NCBI RefSeq assembly: GCF_003236175.1
Contig: NZ_QKTW01000015.1
Location: 62,001-126,000 of the forward strand
Source: Taibaiella soli
GTDB taxonomy: Bacteria > Bacteroidota > Bacteroidia > Chitinophagales > Chitinophagaceae
DNA length: 64,000 bases
Direction of reading: 5' to 3'
This document shows, piece after piece, positions 33,363 to 41,100 of the stretch; position 1 is the first letter of the stretch; each line of letters opens with the position of its first letter. The position numbers and the translations under genes are program-made. The notes beneath the pieces are model-generated. The model ran no database searches, was not told where the DNA came from, and worked only from the letters and a program-made list of their open reading frames with translations.

Positions 33363-33388
33363 TGGTATTTAAAATGCTCGAAAGGCTC
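33359..33388 (-). pseudogene. Fossil of the paaD 3' end
   Basis: On the minus strand this reads EPFEHFKYH and stop, against EPFEHFKCH and stop in the intact paaD at 34268. 26 of 30 bases match. The overlap of its stop with the barrel gene's stop (two bases shared) is the same as at the intact locus. Homology ends upstream of this short piece. Confidence 0.85.
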
Positions 33389-33401
33389 ATTACAACGGAA
33401 C

Positions 33402-33425
33402 CGAATAACCGATAAACCGGATTTC
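33402..33425. repeat. Octamer-period array between the barrel genes
   Basis: Three 8-base units, CGAATAAC, CGATAAAC and CGGATTTC. The unit CGAATAAC recurs at 51198 and 51233. Confidence 0.45.
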
Positions 33426-33566
33426 GATCCGATGGTAAAATAATACGCTAATCCAATTTAATAAGTCCTATTTTTCTGTCTCAACGCTATCCCGACCATG
33501 TTCTCGGGGTCGAACGACAAACAATTCGGATGGCGATCCGATGAGTAAAACCACATTTTAAATCCT

Positions 33567-34271
33567 ATGTTTTCAAAAAAATTAATTCCGGCACTCAGCC
33601 TGGCGCTTCTTTCGCTCACTCAGGTATCCGCAAAGCATATTCAGGTAAAAGCAGGACCAGAGGCAGGCTTAAACTTTACTGACTTTTGGTTAAAAGCCGA
33701 CGGAAGCAAATATAAGAGTACGGTAACCTCGGGATTTAAGATCGGTGGCGTTGCAGACTTTGGTTTCAGTCAATTATTTTCATTTCAGCCGGGTATATTT
33801 TTCACCCAAAAAGGCGCCAGCACTACGTTGATGAATTATGACAGCGTCGGTGCACTTGTAAGCATGAAAAAGAAAATGAGGATTAACTACATCGAGGTTC
33901 CCCTGAACGTACTCTTCAAACTGGGTTATGGTCATGAAGGTCATTTTGAAATTGGCGGCGGCCCATATGTATCGTTTGCCGTTGGCGGAAAAAAATCACT
34001 GACAAATACACAATTCACCGTATCTGGTTCCACTCAGGAAACTACTAGCCCACTTTTGATTGGTGACGCGGCTACAGATGATATCAAAAGCATAGACTGG
34101 GGTTTCAATCTTACCGGCGGTTACCAATGGGAAGCAGGCGTCATTCTTCGCGCGCAACTTGGATTTGGCATACAAAATATATTGCCTGAAGGAAATTCAG
34201 ACAACCATATGCGCAACTGGGGATTTGGAGTTTCGGCAGGCTACCTTTTCAACTGCAGCAAGAAACACTAG
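33567..34271 (+). CDS. Outer-membrane β-barrel (porin-like), copy 2
   Basis: 234 residues, paralogue of the preceding gene along its whole length, with signal peptide about 1-22 (LALLSLTQVSAK) and the same strand pattern. Most of the protein has diverged (for example MRINYIEVPLNVLFKLGYGHEGHFEIGGG against the other copy), but the final 30 residues are identical. Its stop overlaps the convergent paaD stop by two bases. It stands between the duplicated unit and the paa operon, so this copy keeps the original junction. Role unknown; size suggests an eight-stranded barrel. Confidence 0.88.
   Translation: MFSKKLIPALSLALLSLTQVSAKHIQVKAGPEAGLNFTDFWLKADGSKYKSTVTSGFKIGGVADFGFSQLFSFQPGIFFTQKGASTTLMNYDSVGALVSMKKKMRINYIEVPLNVLFKLGYGHEGHFEIGGGPYVSFAVGGKKSLTNTQFTVSGSTQETTSPLLIGDAATDDIKSIDWGFNLTGGYQWEAGVILRAQLGFGIQNILPEGNSDNHMRNWGFGVSAGYLFNCSKKH
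34179..34258. repeat. 80-bp perfect direct repeat, copy 2
   Basis: Same as 33270-33349; a probable gene-conversion tract. Confidence 0.9.
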
Positions 34272-34750
34272 TGGCATTTAAAATGCTCGAACGGCTCTTT
34301 GCAGCTATTGCATTTGTATAAAGACTTGCAGGAAGTGGCGCCGAATTGACTCACCAGTTCAGTGTCTTTGGAACCGCAATGGGGGCATTCAACCGGCGTT
34401 ATGTCAAATAAATCAAGATCAGAACCTCTGCTGACTGGCGGTGCTATTCCGTATTCTTTCAACTTGCGTTTACCGTCTTCGCTCATCCAGTCGGTCGTCC
34501 AGGCCGGACTAAGTTGCATCTGTACATCCAGTTTTTTGATGCCTCTGCTTAAAAGTGCCATCCGGATATTCATGCCAATGACATCCATAGCCGGACAGCC
34601 GCTGTATGTTGGTGTAATTACTACAGTTACTTTTTCATCTTCACCAATCAGTACATCGCGTACCACGCCGAGATCCAGTATCGTTAATACCGGAACTTCA
34701 GGGTCTGTGACGCTCTGCAACCACTCGTATATCTGCTCTTTTGTAATCAC
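34268..34750 (-). CDS. paaD: Phenylacetyl-CoA epoxygenase subunit PaaD
   Basis: 160 residues. MIP18/DUF59-type N-terminal domain (TDPEVPVLTILDLGVVRDV, then PTYSGCPAMDVIG with the conserved Cys) plus a C-terminal zinc-ribbon with four Cys: CPHC and, 19 residues on, CNSC, preceded by an extra Cys in TSCKSLYK. PaaD is needed for maturation of the oxygenase system that epoxidises phenylacetyl-CoA. Last gene of the paa run, separated from paaC by a TonB-domain gene. Its 3' end is duplicated as a fossil at 33359-33388. The reductase gene paaE is not next to it. Confidence 0.94.
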   Translation of the reverse strand: MITKEQIYEWLQSVTDPEVPVLTILDLGVVRDVLIGEDEKVTVVITPTYSGCPAMDVIGMNIRMALLSRGIKKLDVQMQLSPAWTTDWMSEDGKRKLKEYGIAPPVSRGSDLDLFDITPVECPHCGSKDTELVSQFGATSCKSLYKCNSCKEPFEHFKCH

Positions 34751-34998
34751 TTTTTAATTTTTTAAGCCCATTGAGATAATGACCCGCGAAATCACATTCC
34801 CATATCATCGTCCCACCTGATCTAGGCAACCTGCAGAATGTTTTTTCTCATGTCACATTGACCCAAGGAGACGTCTCACATAATGTAGGTTCATTTTATC
34901 GTGAGCCCCTCTTCCCTCGTCAGGATGATCCCAACAATGGCGATGGTAATCACTTCACGAGAAAATCATTTTTCTTCTGGAAACGACATTCGTCGCAA

Positions 34999-35427
34999 CT
35001 ATCCTTTTTTCTTTGGCTCGTCTTCCAATCGAAACCTTATCGGAAGCGTGTAATAAACTTTTACAGATTTCCCCCCGCTTTTTCCAGGCTTCCATTTGGG
35101 CATTGAACTTACCACACGCAGCGCCTCTTCCTCTAAACCCAATCCGATGTACGGGCTCATAACCTTTGCATCCACGATCGAACCATCTTCCATTACTTCA
35201 AAACGTACAATCACACGGCCTTCCTTGTTTGCATTACGGGCACTATCGGGATAGTGAATATTGGTTGCAAGATATGTCTGCAGTTTCTCCGAACCACCAG
35301 GAAACTCCGGCATTTGCTCTACAAAAGAAAAAGTTTCTACCTGCTTCTTCTGGTTTGCTCCACTTTGTGCATTCGCACTAACCGCCAGCAATACTGCCGC
35401 AGACAATAGAGCTATAGTTCTTTTCAT
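34999..35427 (-). CDS. Periplasmic protein with TonB C-terminal domain
   Basis: 142 residues from the ATG at 35427, which begins a good signal peptide (MKRTIALLSAAVLLAVSANA); an earlier ATG at 35448 overlaps the end of paaC and gives no signal. The mature part carries the TonB_C pattern: FVEQMPEFPGGSEKLQTYLATNIHYP, GRVIVRFEVMEDGSI, LEEEALRVVSSMPKWKPG and VYYTLPIRF. There is no N-terminal membrane anchor or Pro-rich linker, so it is not a classical energy-transducing TonB. It interrupts the paa genes between paaC and paaD with 248 bases of apparently non-coding DNA behind it. Confidence 0.88.
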   Translation of the reverse strand: MKRTIALLSAAVLLAVSANAQSGANQKKQVETFSFVEQMPEFPGGSEKLQTYLATNIHYPDSARNANKEGRVIVRFEVMEDGSIVDAKVMSPYIGLGLEEEALRVVSSMPKWKPGKSGGKSVKVYYTLPIRFRLEDEPKKKG

Positions 35428-35441
35428 AAACCTTAATTTGA

Positions 35442-36287
35442 CTACCATTCCATATTCGGATAAGCGCGCTGCATGAACTGCATTTCTGCCAGCACATAAC
35501 CCAAATGCTCGGTATGACGTCCTTCTTTACCACCTTCCTGCATCCAGCCACCGGTTGGCAGCGTCAATGTAGCCTCTTCAGCTACTTTTGCAATACGCTC
35601 TTCCCAGTTCGCTTTCACTTTTGCCAGATCCACGCCGATTTCTGCAGCATGCATTGCATTGTCCACTTCAGTAGCATGTGTCATTTCACCGGTAAAGCGC
35701 CAGTATTCGTTCAGCGCATTCTGAATGCGTTCTTTACTTTCTGCAGTACCATCGCCCAGACGAATAATCCATTCACTGCTCCAGCGAATATGATAAGTCA
35801 CTTCTTTCAGTGATTTTTCCGCTACGGCAGCCAATGATTTGTCCTTGCTCTGTGTCAGTTCTCTGTAGAAAAAGAAATTGAACGTATCCAGATAAAAAGA
35901 ACGAGCTATTGTATATGCCCAATCCTGATTTGGTTGCTCTACTAACAGCAGATTTCTATAATCCCAGCCATCACGGAGATAAGCCAGATCATCTTCATCA
36001 ATAGCGCCCACTACCTGTTGCAGCAATGGTGACGAAAATGCATTTTTCTTATCTGCTTCATTCAGATTGTTGAACTGCTCCGCAGCATATTGATACAGGC
36101 TTCTTGCTGCACCAAGATGATCCAAAGCGATATTGGAAATCGCGATATCCTGCTCCAGAATCGGCCCGTGTCCGCACCATTCACTCAATCTATGACCATT
36201 GATCAGTGCAGTATCTGCGAGTTGAAGTGTATAGTATAGTAAGTTGACAGGTTGATATGTTGAAACGTTGCTATGTTGTGTTGACAT
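35442..36287 (-). CDS. paaC: Phenylacetyl-CoA epoxygenase structural subunit PaaC
   Basis: 281 residues. Ferritin-like helical subunit that pairs with PaaA. Family motifs: LQLADTALINGHRLSEWCGHGPILEQDIAISNIALDHLG (residues 22-60), RDGWDYRNLLLVEQPNQDWAYTIAR, the HIRWSSEWIIRLGDGT segment and GRHTEHLGYVLAEMQFMQRAYP at the end. It lacks a complete di-iron set, as expected for this non-catalytic subunit. The first 15 residues (STQHSNVSTYQPVN) precede the conserved start and are encoded entirely by an octamer repeat array, so the start appears to have been supplied by that repeat. Four bases separate it from the upstream four-helix-bundle gene. Confidence 0.95.
   Translation of the reverse strand: MSTQHSNVSTYQPVNLLYYTLQLADTALINGHRLSEWCGHGPILEQDIAISNIALDHLGAARSLYQYAAEQFNNLNEADKKNAFSSPLLQQVVGAIDEDDLAYLRDGWDYRNLLLVEQPNQDWAYTIARSFYLDTFNFFFYRELTQSKDKSLAAVAEKSLKEVTYHIRWSSEWIIRLGDGTAESKERIQNALNEYWRFTGEMTHATEVDNAMHAAEIGVDLAKVKANWEERIAKVAEEATLTLPTGGWMQEGGKEGRHTEHLGYVLAEMQFMQRAYPNMEW
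36243..36287. repeat. Octamer-period array GTTGANNN, 3' side of the four-helix-bundle gene
   Basis: On the plus strand five full units and one 5-base unit, beginning GTTGACAG, GTTGATAT, GTTGAAAC, in exact 8-base register. It overlaps the first 15 codons of paaC, whose ATG is the end of the last unit. Confidence 0.85.
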
Positions 36288-36291
36288 TATT

Positions 36292-36666
36292 TTATGTTTT
36301 ACTTCTTAGAAAAGTGATGTAGCCATTTAATAACTGTTCCACTTTTTTGTATTGTAAATAATATTCATTGAAAGTTTCCTGACTTAAATAAATACAATCA
36401 ACAGCTTGGGTCAAATGATTAAGCGTTTCACTAAGCGAACCTCTTGCCTGAATGCAAAAATGCAGTTGATCTTTATAAGTAAATCTTCCGTGTCCTTCCG
36501 CAATATTGGCGTTTACCGATCTTGATGACCTGATTATTTGATCTGCTAATCGAAATTTCTCTTCTGCAGGAAATGTTTTTATAAGTTGAAAAATCGCGTT
36601 GGAAAATTTCCTGCTTTCCTGCCAAACCGTTAAGTCTCTAAAATCTTTATGCTTGATCTCTTCCAT
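36292..36666 (-). CDS. Four-helix-bundle protein (23S rRNA intervening-sequence protein family)
   Basis: 124 residues with the family pattern: FRDLTVWQESRKFSNAIFQLIKTFP (8-33), FRLADQIIRSSRSVNANIAEGHGR (38-62), FCIQARGSLSETLNHLTQAVD and a last helix YYLQYKKVEQLLNGYI. This family was first seen inside 23S rRNA intervening sequences and is scattered through Bacteroidetes genomes, often in odd places; some relatives act as avd accessory proteins of diversity-generating retroelements. Here it is inside the paa operon between paaB and paaC, and is bracketed by inverted octamer arrays; its own ATG is embedded in one of them. No reverse transcriptase is near. Function unknown. Confidence 0.92.
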   Translation of the reverse strand: MEEIKHKDFRDLTVWQESRKFSNAIFQLIKTFPAEEKFRLADQIIRSSRSVNANIAEGHGRFTYKDQLHFCIQARGSLSETLNHLTQAVDCIYLSQETFNEYYLQYKKVEQLLNGYITFLRSKT

Positions 36667-36701
36667 ATCAACGTTTCAACTTATAAACCTTTCAACGTAA
36701 C
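36665..36701. repeat. Octamer-period array, 5' side of the four-helix-bundle gene
   Basis: Plus strand units ATATCAAC, GTTTCAAC, then two more and a 5-base remnant, in exact 8-base register. It is the inverted counterpart of 36243-36287 (minus strand reads GTTGAAAC, GTTGATAT). The gene's ATG overlaps the last unit; the array ends two bases before the paaB stop. Confidence 0.85.
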
Positions 36702-36703
36702 GA

Positions 36704-37009
36704 TTACATGTGCGTCAGCTCGTCAGGAAGGTTGTAAAATGTCGGATGGCGATAGATTTTGTCATTTGCCGGCTCATAGAAAGAAGCAGCCTCATCAGGA
36801 TTAGAAGCATGGATATATTTGCTTTCAACAACCCAGATGCTTACGCCTTCCATACGACGGGTATAAACATCGCGTGCATTTTCAATTGCCATTTGCGCAT
36901 CAGCAGCGTGCAGGCTACCTGCGTGTTTATGATCCAGACCAGCTTTGCTACGGATAAATACTTCCCACAAAGGCCATTCGTTTTGTGCTTTATTATTTTG
37001 TGCTGACAT
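36704..37009 (-). CDS. paaB: Phenylacetyl-CoA epoxygenase subunit PaaB
   Basis: 101 residues. Small bridging subunit of the PaaABC(E) complex. Recognised from WPLWEVFIRSKAGLDHKHAGSLHAADAQMAIENARDVYTRR and the VWVVESK-like IWVVESKYIHASNP segment. Follows paaA by 84 bases on the same strand. The octamer array of the four-helix-bundle unit begins right after its stop. Confidence 0.95.
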   Translation of the reverse strand: MSAQNNKAQNEWPLWEVFIRSKAGLDHKHAGSLHAADAQMAIENARDVYTRRMEGVSIWVVESKYIHASNPDEAASFYEPANDKIYRHPTFYNLPDELTHM

Positions 37010-37093
37010 AGTTTTATTCTGTTTCTTTTATGATTGCCCGTATTTACCGGACATAAAAAAGATGGCCACAATTTCTTGCAGCCACCCGATATT

Positions 37094-38050
37094 TTAAGCA
37101 GCGTCTACGGCTTGCTTTTCTGCGCGTTCTTTACGTTTTTCGGAATAAGCGAGTGCGGCGTCTCTGACCCATGCACCGTTGTTCCATGCATTTTGGCGTG
37201 CAGCCAGACGTTCTTTGTTACAAGGTCCGTTTCCTTTCACTACGTTCCAGAATTCATCCCAGTTGATCGCTCCGAAATCATAATGACCTTTTTCCTCGTT
37301 CCATTTCAGATCCGGATCAGGAATCGTGAGACCGATGAGTTTTGCCTGCTCTACGGTTACATCGATAAATTTCTGACGAAGTTCATCATTAGAAAAACGT
37401 TTGATTCTCCAGGCCATGCTTTGTGCAGAGTGCGCACTGTCATCGTCTTTAGGACCAAACATCATGATTGATGGCCACCACCAGCGATTCAACGCATCCT
37501 GTGCCATTTTTTTCTGTGTTTCAGAACCTTCAGCCAAACGCATCATGATTTCAAAACCCTGGCGTTGGTGAAAACTTTCTTCTTTACACACACGCACCAT
37601 AGCACGCGCATATGGACCATATGAAGTACGGCACAAGGGAACCTGATTCATGATGGCAGCACCATCAACAAGCCAGCCTACTGCACCCATATCCGCCCAT
37701 GTAAGCGTTGGATAGTTAAAGATCGAAGAGTATTTAGCCTTACCACTGTGCAATTGTCCCAGCATTTCATCGCGGGTAATACCCAGTGTCTCAGCAGCGC
37801 TGTACAAATACAAACCATGGCCACCTTCGTCCTGCACTTTCGCAAGCAATACAGCTTTACGGCGAAGACTCGGGGCACGGGTAATCCAGTTTCCTTCCGG
37901 CAGCATACCTACGATTTCACTGTGGGCATGTTGCGAGATCTGGCGGATCAATGTTTTGCGGTAGTCGTCAGGCATCCAGTCGCGAGGTTCAATACTTACC
38001 TCGTTGTCAAGTTTATCCTGGAAGTGCTGCTCAAAAGATTGCGCAGTCAT
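37094..38050 (-). CDS. paaA: Phenylacetyl-CoA epoxygenase catalytic subunit PaaA
   Basis: 318 residues. Di-iron oxygenase subunit that converts phenylacetyl-CoA to the ring-1,2-epoxide with O2 and reducing power from PaaE. Iron-ligand helices visible: [18 protein letters not shown] (Glu and His) and [15 protein letters not shown] (Glu-x-x-His), with further carboxylates in the helical core. N-terminal [36 protein letters not shown] is highly typical. First gene of the paa run; a -7 box lies 22 bases upstream. C-terminal tail is Lys/Arg-rich. Confidence 0.97.
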   Translation of the reverse strand: MTAQSFEQHFQDKLDNEVSIEPRDWMPDDYRKTLIRQISQHAHSEIVGMLPEGNWITRAPSLRRKAVLLAKVQDEGGHGLYLYSAAETLGITRDEMLGQLHSGKAKYSSIFNYPTLTWADMGAVGWLVDGAAIMNQVPLCRTSYGPYARAMVRVCKEESFHQRQGFEIMMRLAEGSETQKKMAQDALNRWWWPSIMMFGPKDDDSAHSAQSMAWRIKRFSNDELRQKFIDVTVEQAKLIGLTIPDPDLKWNEEKGHYDFGAINWDEFWNVVKGNGPCNKERLAARQNAWNNGAWVRDAALAYSEKRKERAEKQAVDAA

Positions 38051-38072
38051 TGGCTTTTAATTTTTAAGACTA

Positions 38073-38080
38073 CAAAGATA
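38073..38080 (-). promoter_or_regulatory. -7 box for paaA
   Basis: Minus-strand TATCTTTG fits TAnnTTTG, 22 bases from the ATG. No PaaR/PaaX-type operator recognised. Confidence 0.6.
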
Positions 38081-38142
38081 ACGTTTCGGCGACAAAGAGG
38101 GTATGAGTTTTATCATAAAAACCGCCATCTGTGCCAGATATG

Positions 38143-38176
38143 AAAAGCGTCCCCGCGATATCGCGGGGACGCTTTC
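38143..38176 (-). terminator. Terminator of sprA
   Basis: 32-base perfect palindrome with 16-base arms, AAAGCGTCCCCGCGAT at the left, 19 bases beyond the sprA stop. Confidence 0.88.
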
Positions 38177-38194
38177 TATATTAAAACATTATCA

Positions 38195-41100
38195 TTAGTT
38201 GGCAAATATAAACCTTAAGGTCACACCCGCTTTGGTTGTCGTAGTTGGGTACGCACTCGAGATATACGGTATACTCTGTCGCCTGTCATAGAAGAACCGC
38301 AGTGTTAATTTGTCACTTACTATATAATCTACTGATGGCGATATAGTGATCGTTTTCTGCCCTCGGGTAGTGATATCAATGTTTTGGGCCAAATAACTAT
38401 TGCTGGTTTTATCGTCACGCAGGCCCAGGTCAAGTTTGATATTGAGATCATTTTTCAGCTTCTTCACCCCAAAAATTGCGAATGGCAATATCAGACCTTT
38501 TACCCGGTAACCGCCACCGATAACGAATTCAGAACTTTTCGTTTCACTCACCTGGTAATCGATCAGACTAAGCGCCACTGTTCTTGATTTGCGGAATTCG
38601 AAACGTGCAGTCATACCATTACGCAGCGACGCATCAAACCCGAGCAATGGACTAAACTGTTCAGAAATCGTGATGTTCGGCACCTGGAAGAATGGAACAT
38701 AGTTGCCCGAAGCGGAGTCGATAAACGACGGGAAACCAATGTTATAAACGTCCTGATAAAACAATGCAGTCGAGAAAGTATTTACCGCCAGTGTACCCGA
38801 ATACGCATGATTCAACACGAAGTTGGTGAAGATCGGCTGGAACATCGGCAACTTGGTTAGACCATTGTATTGGACACGCCAGTTCGGCATCGGATAATAG
38901 TATTTAAACGGATTGGTTTTAATACTTGAATTATCATAATTCAGCAACGGCACAGAGCTGGCACTTTTCCCGGTGTACGCCGCAATAAATGCCGGAATCA
39001 ATACGTCTTGCGAAAACTCGGTATAACCTTTAGTATAGTTCGGATTATTCGGATCCGGCACATTGTTGGTATACGGATTCGCTTTACCCAGGCGATCGGA
39101 AATGACTTTCCGGTTTTCCAGGAATTCGTTGTACACTGACGAATTTGCCCCCGACGGCTTGAACATGGTTTTAATAGCGATGTACGAAATGTTGTAGCTA
39201 CCATTTTCATATGGACTCAGGTGTACGAAAGTTCCGGTACCGGTATCTTTAAATAGTTCGTTGTGCGCTTTGGTAAAACTTTTTGTCAGACTGATATCAA
39301 CCCTGAAATCTGGGAACGGCTCAACAGTCGCATTGACATTCATGGTCTGCGAATATCGCTGCTGGTACTGCGAGTTGAAAATAGAATCACGGGAAAGCAA
39401 TCCTTTATAAGCTTTAGATTCCAGCCATGCTGAATTCGGTTGATAGCCGAACACAAAATTGGCTCCCGGCTGCATATCGTTACGCCAGTTCATACCCAAC
39501 GCCTGCGTGCTATCCATATAACCCGGCAATATCGTTCCTCCGTTTTCTGTATAGTTAAATGTAGTACGCTTCAACATTGTCAAAACACGCCCAATAAAAC
39601 GAGCAACACCGCTTATCTCCGGCGTAGCTGCACGACGGGCTTTGCGCGCGGCAATACGATCGCGCTTTCTCTTTTCTTTCTCCGCTTTTAACCTTGCCTC
39701 TTCCTGTGCTTTCAACAATTTGTTCAAAGAATCTAACTGATGATCGCTCATACTGGCGGTATTGATCGTCACACCATTAAGCACCACCGTATTTGGCGGT
39801 AATTTTTTAGTCTTGGATGAATCCCCAGAAGATGAACCGGATTTGCTGTCGCCACCTTTTCCTCCGTCGCCTTTGGTTCCGTCGCCCACTCGCGCCACAT
39901 CGGGACTGTTTCCGCCACTTTTTGTTCCGAACGGACTATTCGCCTGCCCCGGTTTTGATAATTCTTTACCCGGAGTTCTCGGTTTCGGTTGATTGATTGC
40001 TTTCAGCCAGCGATTCTTATTCCACAGCTGGGTAAAGTTCAGATCACTGTTGATCTGCTTCGATTGCGTATTGCCAATTGTGTTACCCAAAGTACGAGCC
40101 AGCTCTGACGCTGCTGTCCATGAATAAGTGCTACCATAAGTGAAGCGCAAATTCATCCAGTCTGTAATTGGTATTTTTTGCAACGGGACGTTATAGCTGG
40201 TATTAAATGCCTGAGTAAATAATGTGTTCCGTCCAAAGTTTAGGAGCTTCGTCCAAACCGTATCTCTTTTTTCCTTTGTATCAAGCGGCCCATAAGGCTC
40301 ATCGATACGGGAATTATTCGTTGCGGAATAATCAAACGACAATGACTTGGTCAATTCCCAGCGCAATGCATAACTACGTGCCCAGGTAAAGTTCTTGAAA
40401 TAAGTTGCCGGAATACCGTAAGAGCCGTCATTATAAACGTTACGTACCTGTGTCGCTTCCATTACACGGTTGAGTTCACTACGGAATGTGAAGTTGGACG
40501 GCAATGGATTAATATTAAAATCTTTGATCACTGAGTACCAGCGGGAGCGCGATTTGATCATTTTCTTGAATGGCTCCAGCGATTTTGATTTTACGCTGTA
40601 AGTGTATCCAAGACCCAGTTTATTATTAGTCAGATTATCGCTTTCAATGGTTGGATTGCGTTTAAACTGACGGTTGTAGGCATAGCTCAGATCAAAGTTT
40701 TGAATGCTCCAAGGCATTTTCTTAGCAGACTGTTTTTCCGGATTGCCCATAATCCGCACGTTGGTCAGGTTGATACTTGTAATTGAGGTAAAATCCTGAG
40801 CCGCTTTACGCAAAGAATCTTTTTGATTGTTGCTCACCGCATGTGCCAGCTGGTCGGTCATTTTTACGTCCTGATCATAAGGATTGTAAACCGGGTTGCT
40901 GATTGATTCTGAGTAACCAGCGAACAATGGCAACTGAACGCCCCATTTTTTAGGCATCAGTTTACCCATGTTCAGGTTAGTAGAGGCATCGTACTGATAA
41001 AAATTATCGCGGGAACGTTGCTGAATTTTCTGATCAATGCTACCATAACCTGCCGTGTGCATGCTACCGCTCAAACGCAATGTTCCGAGATCTGCCATTT

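Noticed and set aside
34858-35106. 82-aa plus-strand frame in the paaD-TonB gap
   Set aside because: Overlaps the 3' end of the TonB-domain gene, unusual composition, no start signals.
36292-36666. Four-helix-bundle gene as an Avd protein of a diversity-generating retroelement
   Set aside because: No reverse transcriptase and no template/variable repeat pair with A-biased changes is visible nearby; the phased octamer arrays do not have that form.
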